Shown here: positions 12,936-23,144 of the stretch, one piece after another | Layout of the letters: each line of letters begins with the position of its first letter | How positions within the stretch are numbered: the stretch's first letter is position 1 | From: Ascochyta rabiei | Lineage: Eukaryota > Ascomycota > Dothideomycetes > Pleosporales > Didymellaceae | Length of the DNA stretch: 64,000 nucleotides | Reading direction: 5' to 3' | NCBI RefSeq assembly: GCF_004011695.2 | Contig: NC_082420.1 | Location: 930,001-994,000 of the forward strand | Program-made: the position numbers and the translations under genes | Notes under the pieces: generated by a model | Databases searched by the model: none | Seen by the model: the letters and a program-made list of their open reading frames with translations, nothing else | Told to the model about the DNA's origin: nothing

Positions 12936-14035
12936 ATGCAGAAACGCTGTCGCTTAAATTCTGTAGAGCAGGATTAGGTAATTAGGTGGCTATATGCAGG
13001 TGCAGGTACCTATAATGTTACTAGTTACTTTGGCTGTTATAAGCGTACTATCTAAAATCTTTATAAACATTTTAACACTACAGGAACTACACGCAATAGA
13101 CCTTGCTTAGGCAGACCTAAGATACTGTCTAATACGTAGAAGAAGCTCCTACACTGCGCAACGCAAAAGAATCCCTAGATTACCTACTCTAAGCTGGCTA
13201 AAGTCGCCCAGATTATCCTACCTAACAACACTACTACCTACAAGCTAAGCAAGTTAACTATCTATTACGTACTTAAGTAATACTATATAACCTGTTAGAG
13301 GAGTAAAAAGAGGCCCAAACCTACTAGTAGACATGCTCTCTAGCATGTTTAGTTTGCTTAAAAGCATTAGACGTTTAATTAGCGTTAGCACACAGTTAAG
13401 TTTAGTAATAAGTGCTTTGTTTAGAAGGGCTCTAGCTATAAACAGCAGTAGGTATTTTGCTACAATAATAAGAGATAGAAGCTAAAGATAATTACTAGGA
13501 TCTCTACTAGTTGTCTACCTGCTTAGATAGTGTAGGGAGCTATATGGCTAGATGCACAGGGTAGACTACAGTAGAGTCTACTTATTATTATAGAGAGGGA
13601 TCCTAATGCTCTACGTGGTAGCTATAGCAGCTAAAGTTACATTAAAACACTTAAGTAAAGTCTCTTACCTTACTATTATTAATCTTAGTTTTTTATGTAG
13701 GATAACGCGCGTATATATACCTCCTACGCTATATAGACATTTATAGCAGATTATAACATTACAACTCTCCTATAGCTAGCTTACTTACCTAATCTTAACC
13801 TAATTAAACACCTCTAGTAGCGCCTTAAACAGATAATGCATAAGCTCTACCTATAGTTTAACAACTATAGTAGGGCAGAAGAGTATTAGGATAAGTTTTG
13901 TAAGGCGTTAAAGGAGTGCTGGCGTTGTATCCTAAACTTACTTATTAAGAAACTTATTGGTAGTATGCTAGCACGCCTAAGTGCCTGCAGGAGGGCAAAA
14001 GGCTAGTAAACAAAATACTAGTATAGAACAGTATA
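12936..14035 (+). pseudogene. Tc1/mariner-type transposase remnant
   Basis: A single frame from ATG 12,936 reads, with many TAG/TAA stops, a two-part helix-turn-helix region (GAGTYNVTSYFGCYKRTI; then FNTTGTTRNRPCLGRPKIL, about 12,990-13,130) and a DDE_3-type catalytic region. The catalytic part shows FMxDNAR (about 13,694-13,716) and a degenerate third block AYLPNLNLIKHL (about 13,776-13,811), where the usual form is YSPDLNPIEHLW. Asp-to-Asn, Pro-to-Leu and Glu-to-Lys changes at these sites are what G-to-A and C-to-T RIP would give. The C-terminal part keeps KFCKALKECWRCI. The enzyme would cut and paste the element at TA sites; this copy cannot. Confidence 0.85.
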
Positions 14036-14132
14036 ACCTTAAAATTTAGAGCGTTTTAACTATGTGTAGCTATCTTAATTGCCTTACAAAGTGGGGTGGT
14101 GGGCGTGGTGATGATGCGGGGATTTGCTTAGT

Positions 14133-14157
14133 GGAACTAACTTTTAACGTAGTACTG
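14133..14157 (-). repeat. Right terminal inverted repeat of element D
   Basis: 25 bp, GGAACTAACTTTTAACG plus 8 less conserved bases, followed by the TA target duplicate. Confidence 0.87.
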
Positions 14158-14159
14158 TA

Positions 14160-16125
14160 TCGTCTATAGATAAGGAATAACAGGTAGTAGTAGCTATGTC
14201 TAGGGCCTAGTTCTATGTAATACAGCAGTAGTAGTTAACCTTATAGTTATTATTACTACCCTTTATATCTGACTTAATAGTACTGCTATATATTAACTAT
14301 AATATTTCCTTAAAGTTATAGTTAGGCGTGCATAGCTCTATAGAGGAAGGTAAGTAGTAATAGTAGGTAGGCGTGCGCAGCTCTATAGGGAAGGTGAAGT
14401 AGTAACAGTAAGAGGGCGTAGGGGACCTTATAAGAAAGGGAGAGCAGTGCTAGCACAGGGGCGTAGGCAACTCTGCAGGGGAGAGAGAGTAGTAACAGTA
14501 GGGTAGCGAGCAGAGCTAGCAGACAGATAAGCAGTGCTTGTTAGAGGAGTTAGAGTAGTAGTAGTAGAATAAGCAGGATAACAGGACGTACTCTAGGCAG
14601 CAGTACAGCATAGTAAGTAGGCGCTTAACTTAGTTAATAGTGTCCTTTAGAACTAGTTAGCTATATACCTAATATAGACAGAAATTCTTATAGTAGTATA
14701 GGCCTAGACTGCCTCTATTTAGTTTATACGCTTAGTCTAGAACTAGAAGGCTAACCCTATAGCAGCTATAAACTATTAGAGATAGGTATCTAGTTAGTTA
14801 CTACTATAATGCCTAGACAACAGTATAGCAGGCAGAGCAACCTAGGAACTAGGCTTAGTAGGGGAACAGGTAGTGTAAGAGGAGGTTAACTACTTTACTA
14901 GCGTAGGGTTAGCTAGGGCTAGGTTAAGCGCAGCCTTATATACCTGCTAGTGCTTATAGTAGGCACCTAGTAAAAATGCTACATTAGAAAGGATAACCTA
15001 TAGCAGCAATAAGAGGGTAACTTACAGTAGAAAACAGGCCAACGCCTCTAATTAGCCTTGTTACTGCCTACACCCCAGGTGCTAGGCGTCTTAATATAGG
15101 CGTTACTAGCGCATACTAACGCCTTAGCTACTGTTTGTTAGGAATAAGGGCTAGAATAGGAACATATACTTAGATGTACTACTTAAAATTACCCTAGGTA
15201 TAGTAGGGCTAAGTGTTTATAGTAAAGAGGTTATTATTATAAACATAAACGCGCTTACGCTTAGTGTAGGTGCAGTAGGTCTTACTAGCACCTAGAACGC
15301 AGTTAGCTGTAGAAGGAATTAGCAGGTAAGTAGACCTATAACAGACGTAGGCACTTATAAGACTAGCTAGTAAGAATAGTAAGAAGGCAGCAGAGGCAGC
15401 ACAGGATAGCGCTAGCAGAGACAGGGACTAGGTCCTTATTATCTAAGTTACCTTTAACTTTATAGTTTCCTATATAACAGTAGTAAGCTTTCTATATACA
15501 TAGTTAGGCCCTATAACTAGATTATAGACTATAGATAAGAAATACTAGAGGTATGTTGTAGGTAGAGGGGAGGGACTGTGGTAGACTACAACTGCTCCCT
15601 CTAGAGGGCACACTAGCTCCTTAACTAGTAGCCTAATAGCTATAACTAGAGGTAATAATAGATATAGCAGGTAGGGTAAGGGCATGTATAAAAAATTAGG
15701 TAAGTGTGTTATAAGTAGGTTAGGTAGAAGTATAGAGTAGTATAATGTCTAACTTAGGCAGGTGCACTAGGTAAAACAAAAACAACCTAGGTGCGTGTAG
15801 GGACTGCCCTAGGTAAACTACAGACTAGACAAGTAGCTAACCTACTAAGAGCTAGACCCTTACGCAACTACAAATAGCCCTAGGGTTTACCTGCTACTAG
15901 CATTCCCTAGGCTACACTAGAAATAGAAAGGACCTAACAAAAGTGTATACAGCCTAAGAGGGATAGGGAAAGAAGGTATGTTATAGGCTTAGACCTTGTC
16001 TAAGCCTTAAGCAAGACAGGACAGTTACGTGCCCTACAGACATATTAGAAGGACATGCAACGTGTTACCTCCTTAAGAGATACAATACCATATCAACCCT
16101 TATTACATCCTACCCTAAGGCCAGT
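14160..16125. other. AT-rich degraded repeat, no gene recognised
   Basis: Rich in TAGTAG-like low-complexity runs and RIP-type stops in all frames. The right end adjoins the C-terminal part of the split pogo transposase, so some of it may be that element's 3' portion. A minus-strand reading is rich in Leu, Ser, Thr and Pro and matches nothing I know. Confidence 0.45.
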
Positions 16126-16129
16126 CTAT

Positions 16130-16435
16130 AACATAACCTAAGTTTAAGGGTGTTACTTAGGGTTTGCAACTGCTAGAGCTTGTTGTTAACATGTAGTAGT
16201 GGTGATAGCGTGCGCAGCTTTACATTAAGGCTGCTTATAACCTGTTGTAGATTAAACAGGACTAGTCTAGCGCCTTAGAACCCTCCCTAAATGTTACTAG
16301 AAGTAATTGCAGCGTTGTAGGCGCGTATAGAGCATAGTAGGAACTTTATCTTTATAATATAGGTAATCTAGTTATATATAAGTATTTTAGCTTAGCATCT
16401 ATATAACTTCTTTAAAGTAGTAAAACAAGCTATAT
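16130..16435 (-). pseudogene. pogo/Fot1-like transposase, C-terminal part (split by element C)
   Basis: On the minus strand, starting at the edge of element C, the reading continues the transposase of 23,145-24,101: PLNIACFTTLKKLY, then about 50 residues on YNAAITSSNI, GGF, GARLVLFN and LNVKLRTL. These are the conserved C-terminal blocks of fungal DDE_1 (pogo/Fot1) transposases, normally PLDVxCFxPLK and SNIxGGFRxAGLxPF. Removing element C and one copy of TATAT restores contiguity, apart from an apparent 1-nt frame slip near the join. Further C-terminal sequence below 16,130 is not recognisable. Confidence 0.83.
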
Positions 16436-16628
16436 TGTCACGGGTGTTCTCCCTACAACAGGGGATACCTCGGACAGACCCCAGGCCAAGCCCAGAGACC
16501 TACCGACCAGTATATAATATCCACACACCTAAAGACTCATCCATCAAGGATTTGTCTTATCTCTTAATATTACCTATTATTTCATCCTATATCGCTCTGC
16601 TCTATTGCCTGCCTACAGTGCCCTTACA
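16436..16628 (+). repeat. 5' LTR of element C
   Basis: 193 bp, TGTCA...TTACA. A TATATAATAT box lies near 16,511-16,520 and is a plausible promoter element for the genomic transcript. It has T where the 3' LTR has C at four sites; at three of them (16,575, 16,582 and 16,598) the C is followed by A, the RIP context. Confidence 0.93.
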
Positions 16629-16707
16629 ATTTAAATCCTTCATACTTCCTCTCAGAACAGGCAGCCAATTGGCAGCAGAGAGACGGGAAAAAACTCAGCC
16701 ATCAGCA

Positions 16708-18000
16708 ATGGCTGGAGGACGACGCAACCTCCGCTTAACCACTAGCGACGTGGAGGAGTTGCCCCCTTGCGACGACCTCGGTCAGGAGCCGGATGCGCAA
16801 CGCCGCGACGACGCGCCTAGGGTATCGCCGGCACCTATGGAGCCACCGCTCAACCCTCACATCAGGGGCGGGTCAGCCACCACGGCGGCAGGCATCGCGA
16901 CGCCAGACGTCCCAACGCCACGCGTCACACAAATGGAGTCGCTACAGGCTTCTATCCCGTTGTTGCTGGAGGCACTCAACGAGGCAGAATTGTCCGGCGC
17001 CCCCGAACAAGAAATCGAAATCCGGCAGCAGCAATTCAACCGGGCAGTGGAGACCCTGCAGCGGACGCACGTCGGACCCACGCCGGGTAGCCACCGCCCA
17101 GCGTTCGACGAGGCAGGCAAGATAATGCGAGTCCTCAACAACGTCCAACCTAAGCCAAAACTTGGGACAGATAACAAGCCTCCATCAACCCAGCAGGTGG
17201 ACCAGTGGATTAAGGACATAGACACGGCGTTCCAGTACGCTCAAGTAGTCGAAGACTCCGTAACCCGCACCTATTGGATTATAGGCACTATCCACTATAG
17301 TGTCCATCAAGAATTGATCCAACAACGTATCAACAAGGGATCAATCCGAACCTGGGCCGACCTCCGCGCAGAGGAGGAGCAGCTTGTACAAGACCCAGTC
17401 TTCACTCGGTACAAGAACTACGATAAGTACTTCAACTATAAGTGGAAGGCCGACGATTCCGTCAACACCTTCCTAATAAAGTTGAACAAGCAGGAGTCTC
17501 TACTGCCCCGCAACTTCGCTAAGTTTAACAACGGCACAGATAACTATAAGTTCAAGATAGCGTTTGTATGGAGCCTTACTCCCCACAAACTCCAACGTAA
17601 GATCCAGCGCAATGGCAGCCTGGAACACATTACTGAGTGGATAGAGTTTGAACGGGCCCTCCGTAACGCAGAGACCGCAACAGTCCCCTTGAACTCAAGC
17701 CTCCGGGCTGAAGGCAGCGGTCGAAACAAAAGACCTTACTCTTCTCCTAATAGGGGAGGATTTAAAAGGCACCACAGCCAGGCCTCAACCCCCTCCAGGA
17801 GCGACGCCGGAAAGCAGCCGGGAGACTCCTGGCCAGCAACCAATAACGCTAATTTGTTAGGCGGCAAGGGGTCCCATAGGGGCAATTACCACCAACAATC
17901 CAATAGGGGTGGTTATCATCAGCAACAGGGCCATTGGAGAGGCCGCGGAGGTGGCAACCAACAGTCCAGTGGAAGCAACCAGGGAAATAGGAAGCCCTAG
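16708..18000 (+). CDS. Gag polyprotein of element C
   Basis: 430 residues from ATG 16,708. The open frame continues upstream into the LTR, but this is the first ATG after the LTR and gives a sensible Gag. The N-terminal third is Pro/Ala-rich and disordered. A Gag-like helical core (about residues 170-310) holds WIKDIDTAFQYAQ, RTWADLRAEEEQLV and FLIKLNKQESLLP. The C-terminal tail (about 330-430) is Arg/Gly/Gln/Asn-rich (GGYHQQQGHWRGRGGG). There is no CCHC zinc knuckle, so the RG-rich tail is the likely nucleic-acid-binding part. The product would form the particle. pol follows in the -1 frame. This is the only long undamaged frame in the AT-rich compartment; expression is not implied. Confidence 0.85.
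   Translation: MAGGRRNLRLTTSDVEELPPCDDLGQEPDAQRRDDAPRVSPAPMEPPLNPHIRGGSATTAAGIATPDVPTPRVTQMESLQASIPLLLEALNEAELSGAPEQEIEIRQQQFNRAVETLQRTHVGPTPGSHRPAFDEAGKIMRVLNNVQPKPKLGTDNKPPSTQQVDQWIKDIDTAFQYAQVVEDSVTRTYWIIGTIHYSVHQELIQQRINKGSIRTWADLRAEEEQLVQDPVFTRYKNYDKYFNYKWKADDSVNTFLIKLNKQESLLPRNFAKFNNGTDNYKFKIAFVWSLTPHKLQRKIQRNGSLEHITEWIEFERALRNAETATVPLNSSLRAEGSGRNKRPYSSPNRGGFKRHHSQASTPSRSDAGKQPGDSWPATNNANLLGGKGSHRGNYHQQSNRGGYHQQQGHWRGRGGGNQQSSGSNQGNRKP
17982..17988 (+). promoter_or_regulatory. Candidate -1 ribosomal frameshift heptamer GGGAAAT
   Basis: In the gag frame the bases are read G GGA AAT, the X XXY YYZ arrangement of -1 slippery sites, 10 bases before the gag stop (17,998-18,000). The pol frame is the -1 frame and is open from 17,991. 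In this copy the codon entered after slipping is TAG (17,988-17,990). A C at 17,988 would give GGGAAAC, a known retroviral slippery sequence, and CAG instead of TAG. That C would be followed by A, the RIP context, so the T is probably a mutation. Confidence 0.55.
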
Positions 18001-21000
18001 TCGCCAACCTTTCCCACCTACGACTGGGGCCAGAAACCAAAGGGAAGCAGACCCGCATAGCGGTCACTGTCCAGCTGATTGACTCCAAGGGCAACCCTAA
18101 AACTCTCCGGGCCCTGTACGACTCAGGCTCGGAACTGAACCTCATCGCCGCACAGGTAGCCATAGACCTAGGACTCAACCCAGCGGGGACTGACCAGCGA
18201 CCGAACGCGGTGGTCCTAGACGATACAAAGCTGTCGTTGATTGAGCAGTACCAGTTAACGATGGTCTGCCACGACAGCAAGGGAACACCTAAAACGGTTA
18301 GGCCAACCAAATTCTGGTCTACACTATTCGTTGGGTACAACCTAGTATTGGGGTATCTATGGCTGGCCGAGGCAGACCTATGTATCCGTTTCTCTACAGG
18401 AACCTACAAGTGGTTCACTGACGACGTTAAGAGAGTCCAGCTGGTGACCGCCGAACAATTGTTCAGTGATCTGGAGCCAGGCGAGCAGCCATACCTGCTA
18501 CAGCCCGAGAGTCTGGGCATGGGTGGTCCAGCGGACGTCCATCGGACGGACGCCGGACAGACGCCGGACGCGCCCCTCGCCGAATGGTCAAGGATCATGG
18601 CAGTGGGAATCGACGGCGGCCCCATCCCAGAAGATGACGCCCCAGATATGGAGGAGCTCAAGTATGTGCCAGAGCACCTCCATCACAAGTGGTTTGCCTT
18701 CAGCAAACGGCAGACGAGTGTGTTAGCACCACACCGGGAGTATGATCACTCCATAGATATCAAGGCTGGTGCTAAGGTTCCCAACCTCCTGATCTATAAC
18801 CTGTCCCGCCGAGAGCTGGATATACTCCGGGAATACCTCGAGGCGGCACAGGAGAAGGGCTGGATCCGCCCAAGCAAGTCGCCGGCGGGAGCCCCCATCC
18901 TGTTCGTCCCCAAACCTGATGGTACTATGAGACTGTGCGTCGATTACTAGGGATTGAACAAGATAACCATCAAGAACCGGTATCCTATCCCACTGGTGAG
19001 CGAAATAATGGATCGACTGTCAAAAGCGAAGGTCTTCACTAAGCTGGATCTACGTGACGCCTATCACAGGCTCCAGATCAAGGAGGGCGATGAGTGGAAG
19101 ACCGCGTTCAAGACGCGATACGGTCATTTCGAATACCTGGTCATGCCGTTCGGGCTGGCCAACGCACCAGCCACGTTCCAATCCTATATCTACCGAGCCC
19201 TAGGAGGCTTACTGGATAGGATCTGCGTGGTGTACCTGGACGACATCCTTATCTATTCCCAGAACGAGGAGGACCACGACAAGCACGTCGAGGAGGTCCT
19301 AGATCGTCTGGTTGAGTGGGGGATGTTCGCGAAGGCAAGCAAATGCGTCTTCTCCAGTAAATTAGTGGAGTTTCTGGGATTCGTTATTACCCCAGACGGT
19401 GTGGTAATGGACCCTGAGAGGGTCCGTACCATCACCGAATGGCCCAAACCATCCAGTTATAAGGATATTTAAGTGTTCTTAGGCTTCGCCAACTTTTATT
19501 AGCGATTTATATTTAACTATTTAGGAATTGTCTGGCTGCTCATCGACCATATAACGGCCGCCCAGCGCCCGGAGGAGGACTGGGGGGTCCCTGGTCAAGA
19601 AGAGGGGGGGGCGAAACTAAAGAAGAGTTGGAAGGGACTAACAAAATGGTATAAACTATGGCACTGGCCAGAGGAAGCTCGCACGGCGTTCCTCACGATC
19701 AGGGAGAAGTTCACAGGGGCCCCAGTGCTTCAGCACTTTGACCCGAACAAGCCTATTATTGTCCTTACCGACGCGTCAGATTTCGCCATAGCAGCCATCC
19801 TGTTGCAACCCCAAACGTCTGACCTGGCTACAGAGCTTTAGATGAAGCCTGTGGCGTATTGGAGCCGGAAGTTCACGGGCCCATCCATCAGATGGCACAC
19901 CTACGATAAAGAACTGTCCGCGATCGTCGAAGCCTTTAGGCAATGGAGACACTATCTCAAACACGCCCCGGCAACAATCAGAGTACTCTCAGATCACAAC
20001 AACCTAAGGTACTTTATAACAACAAAGGAGCTCTCTCCTAAACAAGCCCGATGGGCGGAGGAGCTGGCAAGATTCGACTTTAAAGTCGAATACAAGCCGG
20101 GACCTGAAAACGCGGCGGACGGCCCATTGAGGCGTCCAGATTACGCACAAGGTCTTAAGGTTAGAGAACAGCAGGCCCTGCGGGACGCCATGCTACCCAC
20201 CTTACAACAGAAGCTTCGGATCTAGACAATTCGCGAGTCTAGGGCTCAACACGATGCACAGGCAACATCTAGGCTTAACGTGCCCGTGGCAGACCCAGCA
20301 GGGGTCCGGCAACCACCCGAAGTCGTCCCTGAGGAATTCCACCGGCATCAGGTCGGCTATAGAGATTCGTCTCCCACAGATCCCAATCCTCCATCCATTA
20401 ACCAAAGTCAGGATCGGCCCGTTACCGAAGCCAGGGGACCGAACTTTAACGTCGCAGAAGCTCTCCTTCGTAGCCTAGACGGCAGAGTCGGTGCCCCTAC
20501 AAACCTTGCGAACGAAGCCGCGCAAGGAGATTCCGCTTTTGCCCTAGATACACCAGCAATCCTAGCGGATTTCGTTAAGCAGGTCCAGCAACGGGACGTA
20601 CTATACCCCGGAAAGCTGTTGCTAACAACTGGGACGGATGGCGGAGCGAAGAAGGCACAACACCACTGGGAGGTTGACCCCAGTAGGACCTTACGCAGGA
20701 GTGGGAAAGTTTAGATTCCTGATGATATCACTCTGCGCCACACTATCCTATCAAGGAATCACGATAACCCTATGGGAGGTCACTACGGCGTAGATAAGAC
20801 TGCTGAAGTACTTAAGAAGAAGTACCATTGGCCAGGGCTGATGAAGGACGTACATCACTACATCCAAAGGTGTCCCGCGTGCCAACTCCACAAAATCAGG
20901 AGGCATAAGCCGTGGGGCTTACTCACACCACTTCCAGTCCCTAATACTGCCTGGCGGCACTTCTCCCTTAACTTTGTAACAGACCTACCAAAGTCAATAG

Positions 21001-22020
21001 ACGCTAAGGGGAACGAGTACGACGCTATACTGGTCCTTGTGGACCAGTTTAGTAAGTACGTCCGGTACCTACCCTGTACCAAGACGATCACTGCCCAGCG
21101 CCTGGCCGAACTGTTGATGGAACAGAGCTTCTCGAAGCAAGGACCACCAGATACGCTGCTGTCAGATCAAGGTTCAGTGTTCACCAGCCAATTTTGGTCT
21201 GATATTTGCTACCACCTGACAATTAACCACCGGCTCAGTACGGCGTTCCATCCCCAGACGGACGGGCAAACAGAGCGTCAGAATCAGGAGTTAGAGACGT
21301 ACTTACGCATATATATGAACTACTAACAGGATAACTAGGTAGACCTCCTGCCATATGCCGAGTACGCCTACAACTCCAAAGCTCACTCCGCATATAGAGA
21401 ATCTCCTATCAAGGTCGCCTTTGGCACTGACCCTAAGGGATTTAACGGGATGCCCGATGAGCACTGGCTCCGAAAGCCCCCAGCTGTCTGGGACAAAGAC
21501 GGAACCACGCCGGAGCTGCGTAGGCAGGTCGCCGGACGCTTAGAGCGCTGGCACGACATGTAGAGAACAGCAAAAGAGGCCTTAGAGTACACACAAAAGG
21601 GCAACGCCCAGTGGTACAATACGAAGAGGTCAGAACAACACTTCGCTGAGGGGGACTCAGTCCTCCTGCGGGCCAAGAACCTGATGACGAGCCGTCCTTC
21701 AAAGAAGTTTGACGCTCGCTACCTTGGACCATTCGTGGTACTCAGGAAGATAGGAAAGCTGGCGTACAGGCTGAAGCTCCCCCCATCGATGGACAGAGTG
21801 CACCTGGTGTTCAATGTATCATTACTTGAGCGCTAGAGGGAACCCCTGGAGAACAGCGGGTTTCAGCCAGGTCCTATCAGTATACCGGAAGACATTCTGC
21901 CTGGCGACAGGTATAAGGTCGAAGGTATACTGTCACACCGAGATTCACGTTGCAAACACAAACACGCTGGAGCCGGACCACGCTGCGCAAGAGTTCAGGC
22001 AAGGCGTCAGGCATGGCAAG
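17991..22020 (+). pseudogene. pol of element C: PR-RT-RNase H-integrase, ten RIP-type stops
   Basis: One frame without indels. Protease: YDSGSELNLIA (DSG at 18,120-18,128). Reverse transcriptase: about 18,780-19,470, with LFVPKPDGTMRLCVDY, KLDLRDAYHRLQI, VMPFGLANAPATF and YLDD at 19,233-19,244. RNase H: about 19,750-20,120, with LTDASDFAIA, YDKELSAIVEA and SDHNNLRYF. Integrase: about 20,750-21,500, with an HHCC finger (GGHYGVDKT, CPACQLHK), NFVTDLP, LLSDQGSVFTSQFW and HPQTDGQTERQNQELE. Premature stops: 18,948, 19,470, 19,500, 19,839, 20,223, 20,712, 21,324, 21,336, 21,561 and 21,834, all TAG/TAA and all explicable as CAG/CAA/TGG changed by RIP. The end after 21,840 is less clear (first TGA near 22,020); a complete chromodomain is not visible, only DRYKVEGILSHR, which resembles the start of one. 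Confidence 0.9.
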
Positions 22021-22332
22021 GCTGACAGCTCACTGTCACAGGCCGGCATGCGGAGGAGATCCCCCGTGAATGAGCGAATCCCGCAGACCAGTTCGCGCAG
22101 GAACAGGCTGCAGGAGCCGCTGGCGATCCTCTCGCGGACGTCACCGGTTGGGGACTCACTCACTCACTCACTTACCACTCAGGCCCTAGGGATTTCGATC
22201 CCTGGCACAAGGCACCTGACCACCTAGGGGGTTGCGGAGAGTATAAACAAAAACGTCCACACGCAGGGCAGACCCCGGCCCAGTGCCAGTCGCCACTCGC
22301 GAGACGCAGGGAGCGGATAGCCCCTACACGTC

Positions 22333-22525
22333 TGACGTCCAACAGTCACGCTCCCCACGGGTTTCAGAGCCAAGGAACGCTTCGGCGTTGACCTTTGTGA
22401 CGTCCAACAGTCACGCTCCCCACGGGTTTCAGAGCCAAGGAACGCTTCGGCGTTGACCTTCGTGACGTCTAACAGTCACGCTCCCCACAGGTTGAGCCAA
22501 AGGCCGCTTCGGCGATTGACCTTTG
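22333..22525 (+). repeat. Three tandem copies of a 65-bp unit in the 3' region of element C
   Basis: Units begin TGACGTCCAACAGTCACGCT at 22,333, 22,398 and (with one C-to-T) 22,463; spacing 65, 65 and 63 bp. Each contains a CGCTTCGGCG core that can pair with itself. It lies in non-coding sequence between pol and the 3' LTR. Confidence 0.88.
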
Positions 22526-22604
22526 TGACGTCGGGTTCGAGCCACTGCTCACCCATCAAGCCATGGAGCTGACAATTGCGGACTTAACCTGGGTTGAGAC
22601 TCCG

Positions 22605-22825
22605 GCAAACAAGAAAGCGTTGCGACGACGGCGTAGCTGGCGTCTATAGGATTGCTCTTAACAGCTACCTGGCCTCACTTGATGCAGGAAAACCCGGTCG
22701 CCCGGCAACACAGCGGTGCCGCCCTGGTAGGGCACTGAGGAAGCGTCGTGACGACGGTGTAGCTGGCATCTGTAGGATTGCTCTTGAAACAGCTACCCGG
22801 CCTTACTTGATGCTGGATAGTCACC
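22605..22825 (+). repeat. Two direct copies of a ~75-bp motif, 3' region of element C
   Basis: The first copy (about 22,612-22,688) and second (about 22,740-22,815) share GACGACGG(C/T)GTAGCTGGC, AGGATTGCTCTT, ACAGCTACC and ACTTGATGC, and are separated by about 50 bp. They have diverged by small indels and transitions. Function unknown. Confidence 0.78.
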
Positions 22826-22935
22826 CCAGGCCACACCACATTTCTCCTGCCTAAGTTTTTCCCTCCACAGGAGGTTTTTCTAGAGCTTAATAATGGCGCT
22901 GGGGATTCCCCAAAACGGTTCGGGACGGACCTTTA

Positions 22936-22949
22936 GAAGGGGGGGGGCT
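22936..22949 (+). other. Polypurine tract of element C
   Basis: AGAAGGGGGGGGGC directly before the 3' LTR; the expected primer site for plus-strand synthesis. Confidence 0.75.
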
Positions 22950-22951
22950 AT

Positions 22952-23144
22952 TGTCACAGGTGTTCTCCCTACAACAGGGGATACCTCGGACAGACCCCAG
23001 GCCAAGCCCGGAGACCTACCGACCAGTATATAATATCCACACACCTAAAGACTCATCCATCAAGGATTCGTCTTATCTCTCAATATCACCTATTATTTCA
23101 TCCCATATCGCTCTGCTCTATTGCCTGCCTACAGTGCCCTTACA
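22952..23144 (+). repeat. 3' LTR of element C
   Basis: 193 bp, followed by target duplication TATAT at 23,145. Six transitions separate it from the 5' LTR. Confidence 0.93.

Larger units (their letters stand above)
12809..14157 (+). mobile_element. Element D: Tc1/mariner-family DNA transposon, RIP-mutated
   Basis: A 1,349-bp element with 25-bp imperfect terminal inverted repeats (12,809-12,833 and 14,133-14,157) sharing the perfect core GTTAAAAGTTAGTTCC. It is flanked by TA on both sides (12,807-12,808 and 14,158-14,159), the target of this superfamily. One transposase frame fills it. Length and structure fit a complete but dead copy. Confidence 0.9.
16436..23144 (+). mobile_element. Element C: young Ty3/Gypsy retrotransposon with intact gag
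   Basis: A 6,709-bp element bounded by 193-bp LTRs and a 5-bp target duplication TATAT (16,431-16,435 and 23,145-23,149). It is far richer in G+C than its surroundings. The LTRs differ at 6 positions, all transitions. gag is open; pol is in one frame with about ten premature TAG/TAA codons, so RIP has acted only lightly. It is inserted in a pogo-type transposon. Confidence 0.95.

Noticed and set aside
16435..16707. Upstream extension of the element C gag frame into the LTR
   Set aside because: The 91 extra codons are LTR and leader sequence repeated at 22,952; the first ATG after the LTR is 16,708.
22528..22548. GGGTTCGAGCC resembling a tRNA T-loop
   Set aside because: No matching T-stem, acceptor stem or A-box around it; it is in the repeat-rich 3' region of element C.
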